Of a stretch of 64,000 nt of DNA, positions 14,379 through 27,000 are shown piece by piece; position 1 is the first letter of the stretch; each line of letters begins with the position of its first letter. The position numbers were made by a program, and so were the translations under genes. The notes under the pieces were generated by a model that saw only the letters and a program-made list of their open reading frames with translations, had not been told where the DNA came from and did not search any database. Source of the stretch: Dasyornis broadbenti (lineage: Eukaryota; Chordata; Aves; Passeriformes; Dasyornithidae); assembly GCA_013397935.1 (NCBI GenBank), contig VZRN01002991.1, positions 795,469 through 859,468 on the forward strand. The letters are read 5' to 3'.

Positions 14379-14478
14379 TTTTTTTTTTATTTTTTTTTAA
14401 CTTTTTNNNNNNNNNNNNNNNNNNNNNNNNNNNNNNNNNNNNNNNNNNNNNNNNNNNNNNNNNNTTTTTTTTTTTTTT
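14379..14478. other. Assembly gap of 58 N inside a T-rich homopolymer tract
   Basis: Unknown bases occupy 14407-14464, with T-runs on both sides (14379-14406 and 14465-14478). The gap was probably caused by the homopolymer itself. The true length is unknown, and any frame read through it is meaningless. Confidence 0.97.
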
Positions 14479-14785
14479 GGTTTTGATCAGTCTCTCTGTT
14501 TCTGTTGACTTGAATCTGCTAATTCCTATCTGCCAAAAAATTTGGCTCATAAACAAGGCATATTTGAAATGTAAATCTCTGATGCAAATAACTAGAGATG
14601 ATTTGGAATCTTTTATCAGGACAATAAATAAATTTCTTTTTTTAAAGAGTGGGTTTTTTTCCCCCAATAAAAATGCAGTTACTGCCAGATCAGAATTTTC
14701 TATTGGAAAGTTTTTGTTTCACTGAATATTCGCAATTTCCACAGAAAAACGGAACTAACTGTTTCATTTGACTTGGAACGTATTC

Positions 14786-15307
14786 TAAATCACAGATTCA
14801 CAAATTGGTTGGAGTCTGAAGGAACCTCTGGAGATCACCTGGTCCAACCCCACTGCTAATGTGTTGGAGGTTGGGAATTTTTCCATCCTGTGGCTAGAGA
14901 TACCTTAACAAGCCTTAACGACTGGGTACTTGAGAGATGACGAGTGGGTACTTTAATGCAGGCTCACCTACACCAGGATGCACAGGATCGTGTCCAGGTG
15001 GGATTGTGTCCAGAAGGAGACTCCACAACCTCTCTGAGCAGCTGTTCCACTGCACAGTCCCTCTCCTGGTACAGAAGTTTTTCCTCACGTTCAGATGGAA
15101 CTCCCTGTGTCTCAGTTTGTGCCTGTTGCCCCCCGTTCTGTCTCACTGAAGAGGGTCTGGCCCCATCCCCTGGACACCCACCCCTAAGATATTTGTACGT
15201 ATCAATGAGGTCCCTGTTCAGCTGTCTCCTCTCCAAGCAAAACAGCCCCATCTCCCTCAGCCATTCCTTGCAAGAGACATGCTCCGGCCCTTTATCATTT
15301 TTGCAGG
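14786..15307 (-). mobile_element. CR1 LINE, 3' fragment of about 520 bases
   Basis: The left end has the CR1 tail repeats (AATCACAGATTCACA), followed by GGAACCTCTGGAGATCACCT and GGTCCAACCCC. The rest follows the CR1 3' UTR and ORF2 end up to CCTTTATCATTTTTGCAGG, all in reverse complement, including the stretches CAGAAGTTTTTCCTCACGTTC and CAGTTTGTGCCTGTTGCCCC. An extra stretch around 14876-14960 contains a short local duplication built on GGGTACTT. The open frames that overlap it on both strands are CR1-derived and not genes. Confidence 0.93.
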
Positions 15308-17727
15308 AAGTCTGGGCTGCAGGGAAGAGCAGATCCCAGTTCCAGTGCAGCGGTGCCTGGCTGCCATACGCTTCTGAGAAACACGTTCCCCATGCAGGAC
15401 GTTTAGGGTTGTTTTATCAGAGGATGGAATAAAAAAACCCATCAGTTTCAAAAGTGCTGAAAGTTTCATTCTGGTAGAGGAACACCCAAATGAATCTGTT
15501 TGTCATTTCCGAACTAGAATTAATGTGGAGTTTCCACCCCACACACACAAAAAAATCTGAATCTTACTTTTAATCCTGTTTTAAATGGAGAGAAAGGCTG
15601 AAATGCCAGCATTTCTCCTGGGATAGAAATGCTGTACTTGCTATACTCTGTAAACAATTTTGAATAGGACACTGTTTCAGTGGAGATCACATTCTCAAAT
15701 GCATGATTTATAGGCTTATGAGGGTATTAAGCATCAAATTAAATGTCTGTAAGGATCTTTTTCTCACCTGAAGAGTCCATGACTGTAACATAAACTAGCC
15801 TAAACTGGCAGAAGGTGAGAGAAATCAATATGACAGGAAAGAATATAATAACAAGGCACCTGATAAACGTGAAATTAGCTCCTAAAAATGTGAAGATCCA
15901 GCATGACACTAAATGCTTCATCTGAGTGAGCAAACTGGCTGCAACTTTAATGCCATGTCACTGTCTCCCTTCTCACAGTGTTGTATATTCCCCGCTAGTG
16001 GCTGGTAAAAGATTTATGGGAGGAAATTCTTCCGAGAGCTGGAACCAAATTTGCAAAAGGAAATCAAGGGGAATTAGAGATGTAAATACTTTTAACAACC
16101 TAAGCAGGGAGTTCTTACCTCGTGCAGTGACAAAACTCACCCCTCCTTGTGCTGCAGGTAGAGATCAAATTGCTCTTTTGGCCTGAGTAATGCCGATTCT
16201 GCCTAGAAAACAAAGGCTCTGCTCCATGTTTGGTGCAGCTTGAGGGTGAGAGACAGAATTAGGGTGAAGAAGGAGTTGGAAAAGTTCTATTTTGTATAAG
16301 TTTGAAAAGTGTTAACAATTGTTTTTTGGTCCTTTGGGGTTTTGTTTGTTTGGGTTTTTTTTTAAAACAGGATTCAATAACCTTATGGTAGCTGTTTTTC
16401 AGTTTTCATGGGGGTTTTGTGTGTGTGCGCCTTTGTTTGCATAGGTGCTCTGGGTCTGAAGTCCATCTGTGTCTCCTGGATTCGGGGATTGGGGTCTGGA
16501 GTGCGTGTGTTTTCTGATTCTGAGTGAAATCACAGAGTGTTTGTTCTGAGCGCTTCCACTCCTCCTGTTGTCTGCTGTGGTGCACCTGCCCGAACCAGGG
16601 AAAGGAATGATCCCAGGGAGAAGTCACAAACAAACTGAGCTCCATGGCTCTCCAGCTGCTGCCTGGAGAGAGGAACAACGTGCCGTCATCGGTGGGATGC
16701 TTCAGGAATCAATGATCTTTTTTGAAAGGGCACTGACCTCTGGATTAATACTTAACTTTGGATTTGCCCTCTGAATCATGAGCTGGGCTGTAGGTGCAGG
16801 GAGAATCTGGGATACACTCCCCCTGCACCCTTCTCAGGTCCAGCTCCAGTGCTGCTAAAACTGCAACAGGCAACTTCCAACTGCACCATTTCCTTGGCTA
16901 CTCAGGACTTAAATTCCCCAGTTTTTGCTGAAAAAATAAATCTGCTTTGCTCTCAGTATGACTACAACCTGTGTTGGCACAGGACTGGCAGTGTTTTTGT
17001 GCCAGCAGCCAGCAGGTTAAGCGGCAAAGCAGGTCTCTGTAATTCCTCTTGGAGCAAGCAGAGTGAGCCAGGCTTATCAGCAGGAGGATGTCCCTACCAC
17101 CTTCCAACTGTGTTTTCAAACAACATTTGGGAGTGATTTATGCTGCGTTGTGACACTGGTACCATCTGTTCATCATCATAAGTATGAATGAAGTGATAAT
17201 GAAGAAAATGTTCTAAGCAGCTAACAAGATGATTACACTTTAATAACATAATTTTGGCATAATTTGGATCTTCAGCGATCTACAAACACTTCATTTCAAA
17301 ATCTTAAGGTCTTGAGCCTTCCTGCAGCTACACAGAGCTCTCCTCTGGGTTTTAATATCAGGGGAAGAATAAAATTGATCTTGAAATGTGTCTGAGGTGC
17401 TGCCTCACCTGTCTGCTGACTCACACTGTCTCCTACACGGCATCTGCTGTTTGCAGACTCTTGATTCATTTCCTTGCCTGCTTCACCTCTGTTTGGAAAC
17501 TTTTCAGAACAGACTCAATATCTTCCCAGGGCAGGAACCATCTATTCCTCCTGCCACGGGTTTCCACCTGATTTACTCACTGTTTCCTTACGGGAAAACA
17601 ACAGGAACTGTCCATTCCAAATTCTATCGGGGCCCTTCAGTATTTTTTCAATGGAGAGTAAACTGGAAGTCCAGAGAAAATACAAATAAGTGGTGATTTT
17701 GCATTAGATTCGGTGAAATTTCAGAAG

Positions 17728-17748
17728 AAAAAAAAAAAAAAAAAAAAA
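17728..17748. repeat. Poly-A tract
   Basis: 21 consecutive A. No AATAAA lies within the preceding 30 bases and no recognisable gene body precedes it, so a processed pseudogene is not supported. Confidence 0.9.
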
Positions 17749-20700
17749 GAAGCTGTAAATGTAAAATTGTTAAACCATTATTTTATATTAGTGTTGAAAA
17801 CCTTTTTATTTCAAAATGGAAAAATAAAACTCATTGCTTTAAAGCCAGGGATTGAAATGCATATTTTCTTTTGGGCCTAACAGAAATGTCTCAGTTCAGT
17901 GACCAAATGCAGAAGTTTGATTTTTCTTCTTGGTTGCCAGCATTGCTCAGGAGGGACTATCCTGGCCAGCCACAGCAGCACTAGGTCCTGCAGCACTGGC
18001 ACGAGAGGTTATTTTTCAGAGCCCTACTTTTCCAAGCAGACCTGGTGGGACAAGTTTGAAGTTTCCTCCATGATGCCAAATCCCCATAACTGTCCCCTCC
18101 TTGTGACCCTTCCATCAGATCCTTCTGACAGACTCAATTTCAATGTCCCAAGGAGCCATTCAGGTGCTTTCTCCAAGTCCATCTCCCACATTAGAGGGAT
18201 GGCCAGAGTAAAGCACTGGGGAAAGCATTTTGAGATGCACAGGTCTGAAGCTTGTGGACAGAACTGAAAGTATCCTGTAGCCAGGGGCTGGTTTTGCCTC
18301 TGTTTGCGCAGCCTGTGGCAGGTGAGGGCCCAGAGCTGCAGCTTTGCACAGGACTTTAGCTCCTGCTGATATTTGTCAGTAACTGGGTGACTGGATCAGG
18401 TCTCTGTGATGGTTCAGTTGTTTATTTGAATAAATCCTGACTGTCCCCCCAAGCCATACGTGCCTCAACACCGTGGAGTGTCAGTGATGCAACTGTGTGA
18501 GCAAATGTGCTCAGCAGATTTTAGGCTAAAAAAAATCAAAACGACACATTCCTAGGAACTCTTGAACTGATTGCTTATGCCTGCAACAGCATTTCTTTGT
18601 TTTTCAAGTAGAAATGCTGTCTAAATATATTGCTTTTTTTTTCTGGGGTATTTTTCACTAGTGGGTACTCTTTTAACATCTGTATGATATCTTGTTACCA
18701 GTCTGATACACCACCTTGCTGGAAGGAAAAATGCTGTTTGTTGTGTTGGTAATACAGCAGCAGAGCTGCCATCCAAGCTGATCTATAGTTCAACTGGACT
18801 CCACTTAGCTGAGGATGTGATCAGAGCGACTAACAGGAACAAGAAATAGGAAGCATAAGGCACACTTCTATGCTGCCATTTTTCTTTCTTGTGTTTTCAT
18901 CTTTCTATCAATCTTCTCAAAGTGAATATGCCGAAAAGCAGAGAAGAACCCACATGAAAAGGGGTGGTGCTGAATGGGGCTTGTGTAACTCTCTGGCTGT
19001 AGCTGCTGAGAGGATTCGTGCGTGTTGGACATGACTCATGGAACAGCTATTCCTGCACCAGGTGGTTAAAACTCATCAGTGACGGGTTTACAAGAAACCT
19101 ATCCTTAATCTTTCTCACCACACATGTGGATCAATGAATTTGCAAGAGGAATCATGACTCTTGTTTACATTATTTCATGGATTCTGGCACAGATGAAAAT
19201 AAATTCTTTGGGCAAAAGCATTTGAGAAGACCACCAGAGCCTGCTCTCATTTATCTTCCAAGCTGCAGAACAGCACTGAGGATGTCCCTTGAGCCCAGAG
19301 GAGTCTGCGTGCTCAATGCTCTTGATGCCTTCTGCCTGCATCCATCTGGGAACAGGAATGGCACTGAAGCTCTGTCCTACTCAGGAAACCAGCTTGTCCT
19401 GGGAAATTCCGTACAAGGAGGCTGTGCTGTTTTCCTCTTGATTAAGGCCACTACCACAGTCACAAAGTAGAAAGAAAACTATGTATGTGTAGATCAAAAT
19501 CTAGAAAAAAAAATGTAGGTGACATCTGAGGAAAGGCTGAGGCTCCTGTGGGGAGGCACAGGGTTAAAGACACAATCAGCTTCCCAGAAAAGGAATGGCA
19601 GGAAGAAGTATTAGCAAATAGTCCTCAGGAATTTAAAGTAGAAGAAAAATAAATGAATAAGAACCTACAACCTGAAAGGACTCTGTAAGGCATAACAAAC
19701 AAGCTTCTGTTGGTGGTGTACAAATATCTATCCTAATTTATTTTTAATCATTAGAAGGAAAAGAGGGGGAGAAAGGGAATAACAGTCTTTGCCAAGTGTT
19801 CAGTGATTCTCATATACCTGATTCCCAGCTGCACCTAACTCATTATCACTCTTGTGAGTATAACACTTCTCTGCAAATGCTCCAGCCACTTAGACTATTG
19901 AAGAGGGTTTTTCAACAAGGAAGGCATGTGATAAATGCAATTTAAACAAGCTACTTAATCAACTTATTTATATAAGATAACAATATAAGCAAAGTGAGTG
20001 AGTCTTCCACACAGACGCCCTCAGGAAGCCTCTGTGGAAAAGAAAACACCACAAGATGACTCCTTTTGCAGCCACCCTCTAAATATTTCTCTCCTGGATG
20101 GTGGATCTGTGTCCTCCATGCCCAGAATAGGCAGTCAGGACATGATGGTAGGACAGAGCTCTTGGGTAGGGAGTTCACACTTGGTGAAGATACATCTGCT
20201 CATAGCTATGGACTGTAAATTTCTGGGAGAATGAGTCAAGGAAGTCTGGAAAAAACAAAACAACTTTGAATAATTTTGTAAATATTATTAACATTTTATT
20301 AATTTCTAAGGAGCTTGTCTCTGGGAAACACTGTCTTCCTGCCACACTGTTAAATATGCCCTGAGACCAAAGAGAGAATACGGAACAAATCTCTATACTG
20401 AGTATTTCCAAAGTGCCCGTGGGCCTCAGGAAAACCTTCAAGAAAGAAATCTGTGCAGGTGAAGCTACCAAAAACGTCAGTGAAAAAAAAGCTAGCTTTA
20501 AAAATTATATTTTCAGATCAGAAATAGGAGATGATCCTCACATTGGGTGAGGAACAGAAAAATAGAGACAGAATTTTTATTTTAATTATTCATCTTACTT
20601 AATCTGAGAATTTAAGTTGATCCTCATTTTACAGAAGCTTGTGGAATCCCTAATTTGAGATAAGGTCTGAGTGGGGATCAGAGACCCCAAGCAGAGAGGA

Positions 20701-21013
20701 GGGCTGAGGGAAGTTTAAGCTGACAGAAGTATAAAAAGAAACAAATGGGCTTTGCCATTCAGAGAATGTAAGCAAAGACCACAGCTCTGGAGGGAAAACA
20801 AGACAAAATCGTAGTAAAACAATTCAGAAACCACAGACTCCACTTCAGGAAATACAGAGGCAAAGGTGAAGCTCCAAGAGGAGGCAGAGCAAAACTAGTG
20901 TTTGTTTTCCAGAGGCATCCTGAAAGTGTGCACAGACAAGCACAAACCAGGCCCCGTTCTGGAATTTTTGTCTTTTTGTCTGTGTAAGAAGTTAAATCAT
21001 GACTGCAGATATT

Positions 21014-21037
21014 AAAAAAAAAAAAAAAAAAAAAAAA
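21014..21037. repeat. Poly-A tract
   Basis: 24 consecutive A preceded by AGATATT. It could be the tail of an old retroposed sequence, but nothing identifiable lies to its left. Confidence 0.9.
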
Positions 21038-24000
21038 GTGTAATTTACACAGATGAGAAGAATTTGTGGGAAACGTGAAAGAGACAGCTGCATACAGTGA
21101 TGGAATATTTCACTGAGCATGAATGGAGCCCTTTTTAATTGTGATTCCAACACCACTGCCCAAGCTCACAGGAGGTCAGGAGCTGTGCTAAAATTTTGAA
21201 GAATAAACTTAGTAATATTGCAAACAGGAATGTAGACTTTCCATAGAAACAGTGGAGAATTTCTGAGCTAGATAGGGAGAGAAGGTGTCTTTCAGCTGCA
21301 GGATCCTCAGAGCTGAAGAAATATTAGTGAAATATTATTTCAGTCATAGAAATAGTGAAATAGAGCAGGATGTGACAAGTAAAACGCTCAAGTTCCTTTG
21401 AAGGTTTGTGAGACAGGGGACCCCCAGAGCAGAGTGATGAAGACCTTTTGCTATGCATGGTGTATTGTCATTTCTGTGTAAGATTTCCTTATAATGAGTG
21501 AGATCTAAGTCAAATTAGCCTTTTATGAGATTTAGGGTGAAAAATGTCTCTTCCTGTAATACTGCAGCTAAAACTAAATGTTAAATTTAGCTGGTGAGCA
21601 ACCTGTGGGAAACTACAGACCAAACACTCCCTGTCCATCACCAGGACCTTGTCTCTGGAGCATGTGGAATAACCTGCTCTTCCATCAGGGATGTTTCTGT
21701 GCTGTAGCTCAGGTTTCTCCTGCGTGACTGTGTGAGAGTGTGGCGACTCAATCTCCTTCCCTGGAGATCCAGAGTGGATCTGTTGCTCTCCCTGTGAGCA
21801 CACCTTATCGGTGGCTTCATCACACCCAGGACTGCGCCTGAACTCCACCTTTCTTAGCTGCCACTCTGGTCTCCCCCACATGCAGCATTTGCACTGGGAG
21901 CAGGAACAGCTGTCAGCCACTGATGGCCACATCCCACGTCTGGGCCAGGTCTATGGTTTCAGAGCTCCATGCACACTTGCCATATGGACAATCCTGCACT
22001 AACGTGTCTCCTAGTCTATCGTGGGCTGGAACTGGAAGTTCATATGGAAATATTTTTTTGTGTGTGTGCGCCGGTTTTGCCAAACGTCCTGTTTTAATTA
22101 TTCATCTCTCCTCATGAATAAATGAAGAGAGGGGAAACATCAAAAGTCGCCAAATACTCTGTGCTGGTCACAAACACTGAAGGTTTCTTTTTAATGTACA
22201 ATCAGAAAGTTGGATTAAGATTCACTCCTTTGATATGCAGCTGATTCTTTTTTTAATATATAAAAAAGAGAGAAATTCCTGTTTCCTGCAATTAACTGTA
22301 TTTTTTTTGAAGCGCAACAGGCATAGAGAAATCACATATCTGTGGCGACTCCTTTCAAAGAAAACAATTAGCATCCATATCAAAAAGCTAATTCAGAGAA
22401 ATTAAAAGAACACATACATCAGTAAAATATAATATTTCCTCTTTAGCACATCTCATTGTGTACAATGTGTCACTGTAAAATTGTTAGGCTTGGAGATAAT
22501 GAAGAGTGACAGTTGAAGGGTTCAGGGCTTCATATAAGACTTTTGGGTATGTAAAGATTTTAATTGCACATAATTATGAATGTGCAAGTGGAACGATTTA
22601 ATTTTTTAGCTTTCATGCTATTAGAAGGCTAATAGAACCAATATCAAACTGAGTTAGTTACAGCGGAATTACTAGAAGAAGCTATTTTTTCATTCAGCAA
22701 TTTAAATTCAATCAAAACAAAAAAAAATTAAAATAGCTCATATGTTTCTCTCTTCTTTTACATTTATATAGTGGTAGCAAGATAAGTGGTGTGTGTTATT
22801 AATAGAGGGGAGGAAAATAGTTCTTATAAGATTAGAACATCCTGGCATAATGGCAATGGATAGTGGGGAAACACCGAAGAAAAGGGGCAGCTATAAAGGG
22901 TGCAGTTAAAGAAATAAAGTGGTCAGTTAAGTTTGAGACTGGCTGTTGTCTAACTCTCTATTCTTGCTATAAACACATAAATGTACTCTCTGCCCACCTT
23001 AGACAGAAACACTTCTGCTGATAGCAAGGAATGAGCTCCATTTTCTGGCTCTGTGTGGTTTGTGACTGCTGAAAACACAAACAGTGGGACAAAATGTTCC
23101 AGATGAGCCAGAAAGGTGCCTGAACAGGGCCTTGACACCGTGAATCAACTACAGTTTTCACCTTGGCAATGTAAATAAGGCCTATATGGCTGGGAGTGTT
23201 ATCTCCCAGCATCCTGGGTGACTGTGAGCACTACCACAGCTTCCAGGAAAGCTCAGGGTGGGATAAAATGAGGTTTCCAGTACAGCCCATCTTCTGCAGG
23301 GTCTGGGAGACCCCATCCGTACCATTCCCCAGCCTTCCCCCCGAGATGAGCACCCAGCCCTCTCCTGTGTCTTTCCCCCTTCTCTCCGCAGCATCTCCTT
23401 TCCAAGTTCCCCCTCTCACTCCTCTAGCCACACTTCTGTGGGCATTTCCCTTAACCTGCCCCAATCCGGGCTCTCCCTGACACCTCCCAGCGCTGTCTGC
23501 CGAGCGAACGCTGAGGCTGAGGGAACCGGAGTTCCACCCCTGCCCTTCTCGTGTGAACGCCTGTTCCTCCCAGTGCAGCTGTCACACAGCCTGCCCAGCC
23601 AGGGGACAGAGGGCAGGAAGAGCTGCTATCAGCAGAGAGGAGGGAGAGGAAATAGTGTCCAGACACTCTCCATTTTTCGTGTCATAACCAGGCATTTTCG
23701 GTTCTGCGCCGCTTTTGCATTCCCCGTATCGTTCCTTACAGCAGGGCTAGGAAATTATTTTCTATCTTCCACTAAACCCCATTTAGGTCCATCTTTCAGC
23801 AGTAATTAGAAGTCTGTTGGTGTTAGGATCTCTTTGCAGATCTTGGACCTTTTCAATTAATTTTAATCAGGTTCATTAGCACTTTTTTTAATGTGTAAGA
23901 AATGGGCAAATACATAACTGAAGAGCCACTTACCTTTTAATGAAGGTAACAAATATGCAATTAAAAAAGCTCTGTCTTTCAGCAACTTTGCAGTAAATTA

Positions 24001-27000
24001 ACTTGTTTTGTCATTATTGTGCGTGTAGAATGTCACTTACTCTGGAGTTTTGACATAAAATTCTTTATCATTGGCAGAATTAGTGAGTAACATTAAGAAC
24101 TAGGAAATTACAGTTAGTTCATGAATTAGGTGGGATATACAATGTGTTAATTATTGAGGGACCAAACTTCATGCAATTAAAATTTAAAATCAAGATAAGA
24201 ATAATGTATTATTAGGCATCTGAGTATTTAATGAAGTTGCAAATGATTACCAAATTTTATAAATTAATTTTAAGGTTCCTTGACTATTCTTAGAAAATTT
24301 CATGCCATGGGACTTACAACAGGCTGCAGTTGTCTGTGAACGGAATAATAATATGAAACTCAGAAATGCTATAGGAAGCTTTGCTTTTTGTCAGTTCTAC
24401 ATGGGCCTGTGCAGATGCTTATTAAATGTCTTGCTGCCAAAAAATGTTATAGTGATGCTCCTTCACCAAGACCTTAATGTCAAATGTGAGTTTCACATAC
24501 AACTGCAATGTTCAACTGCATATTGTGTGCACATCAGGAAGCTGTTGGAAGAACACTTCATTATAAGTGGTCTAAAAATCAATGGGCTCCTTCCCAGGCA
24601 GGCCACATTCTGTCCATGCAAAGTGTAAATACAAAGCAAATGCAAACAGCAGCTGGCTGTCTCCTGACAACCCCAGCAATCAATGGCACCAATTTCTGCC
24701 CCACTGCTACTGGCAAACTGGGGCTGAGGAGCAAAGCAAAGCAAACCCTGGAGCACCCCAAAGAGCCAGTGCCAACATCTCCCTGGCTTTGTGGTGTCAG
24801 TGCAAGGTGGGTTCATTGCCAGCAGAGCCACAGGGCTGGGACCTGCTCTCAGATTTCCAAAAATGACAGCGAGAAATGATCCAACACCCCTGGATTGCAG
24901 CATGGGGCAGCCCAGGACAAGAGCAGTGAGCCCAGCTGGCTCCATCCCTTCCTGCCTTCCAGGGCTTTTTCCCTACCCTACAATGACAACTATTTCATTT
25001 CAACAACTTCCACTAAATTAAGTGTTCCTCTTGTATAATCTCCCTCTTCTTTGTGAGAAGAACTGTAAACTTCAGAGCACCCTTGCTGGTGGGTTGTTGG
25101 ATATGGGCCTCAATTTTTGCAACAGTTTCTCCACTGCAGTGAAATAAATCTGCTGCACTCGTGGATCAGTGCCCCAGGTGATTGTAAAGCACTTCCCATG
25201 TGAGTCCAGTTCACATCAGCTCCACTGGCTGGATGATCCCACAGCACAGAAACATTGAAAAAATTGCAGCAACAAGAGGTCCTGTGTAAAACCTGACATT
25301 TATCTTATCTGTTTATTATTTCTGTCATAACATATGACAGAGTGTGATGGAGAGCTGCAGTGCCAGCTTCCCTCGGTGACCCTCAGGACACCTGGTGTTT
25401 TCAGCCCTTGTTGATATGGTGGCAGGTACCCACCATCAGGCAAAAAAAATCCATCTGTCCCAGGACAATTTTTCTCTAGAAGGAGGTTTCCAGTGTCCCT
25501 TTCATCCTGTGGGATGCCACATTTCAATCCCATCCTCGTGGCTCTGCCCAGGCTCCCATGGTGGCTGTGGGTGTCACTCCTGGGCCTGTGCTGGCACAAT
25601 CCAGTGTGGGTGCTGATTCTGCATGCAGCCCACAAAAAAGGCTCTGTGCAAACTATCTTATTTATTTCACTAGCCTTCCCCCATTCACCAAGCAAATTAT
25701 CACATGTGTATTTAGTTTCAATAAGATAAAAAATTGCCTAATAAAATATTTACTCAGCCTTTGTCCCTGCAAGTGTAAACTCATGTAATTACAGAGCACT
25801 CCAGAACCTGTGGCTATAAATCTCTAGAAATAAAATCCTCAGCACACTGACAGAATAAGGCTCCCACTTACTGTGAAAATGGGAAGATAGTCCATGCCAA
25901 ACAGTTAGATTAAATTAATGTGCTCCAATCCATGCTCCCTCTCTCTCTTCATTCTCCTGGGAAGGATGTTTACCTCTTGCTTACTGCCTAGGGATGGCTG
26001 TCATTACCTTTGCATCAGAGGCTGGAGAAGTCATGATCCCACCTTTTTCCCTGAAATCATTGTCTCTGAACCCAGTATTGGCCTGTGTTGCTGGCAGTCA
26101 GTAGCACCTGGGATGCGCTGTTCAGAAAGGCAGGTGTGCATGGATATCCTTGGAAAATTCAAAGTATCCCAATAAAACTATAGCTTTATCTCGGCTATTA
26201 ACAAGAAGCTGGTAGATATTAAGGTGCCCTGGGCTGATCATCCAGGCACAGGCAGCGTGCCAGCCTTCCATGGGTCATGCTGCCAGCAGAGACATGGTGT
26301 GACCAAGCAGCTCTTTCCAGGAAAACATTGCCAAGGGGAGTGGGAACCTGCGCCCAAGGAGGCTGCATGCAGAAGGCAAACACTCAGCCATGGTCTGTTT
26401 GTTATATGGGCAGGGGAGAAGAGAGACAATTATTCTTTATTTTCAGTAATGTTTAGGTTGTGGGGCTTTAGCTCAGAGGGATCAGAGAAGGAGAGAGCAC
26501 AAGGAATATAACAACCTCTTTTGTACCTGTCACTTTAATGTATGCCTGCTCCCGCTTTGGCACAGCACCAGAGCCTTTGAAACACAGGAGAGTGGTAAGG
26601 AGTATATTTTGAAGGAACTTTTAATTAACTCTGCCCTTGGGCTACTGAGCAGAGAAAGGTGGGAGCGCCTGTGGCTGTTTTTAAAGGGTTCCTCTACAAA
26701 GGCAATTTTTTTCTCAGGCTATCACAAGTCTAGCATTGGAGGAAAAAAAGCCCCAAACAGGTAACTTCTCTAACTCAGCAGGTAACTTAACCCACCAGCC
26801 CCTGAAAAAGCACAGCAATGCTGGCTTTTTACTTCCCCAACTAATTACTTGAATAAAACACTGCTTGGACTCAAACCAGGTATCAACATTGCATTCAGTA
26901 TTGTCACTCCAACCACAGCAGACAGCAAACACACAATAGGGGAAAGTAGGGAGCAAAGAAGGAAAATGTTCCTGGCTGACAGCCCTGTACGGAATCAGGG

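Noticed and set aside
14341..14667. Frame of 108 codons
   Set aside because: It reads through the N gap and lysine/phenylalanine homopolymer.
14944..15432. 162-codon frame
   Set aside because: It lies almost wholly within a CR1 3' fragment in the antisense direction.
21014..21037. Poly-A tract as tail of a processed pseudogene
   Set aside because: There is no polyadenylation signal directly upstream and no gene-like body to the left.
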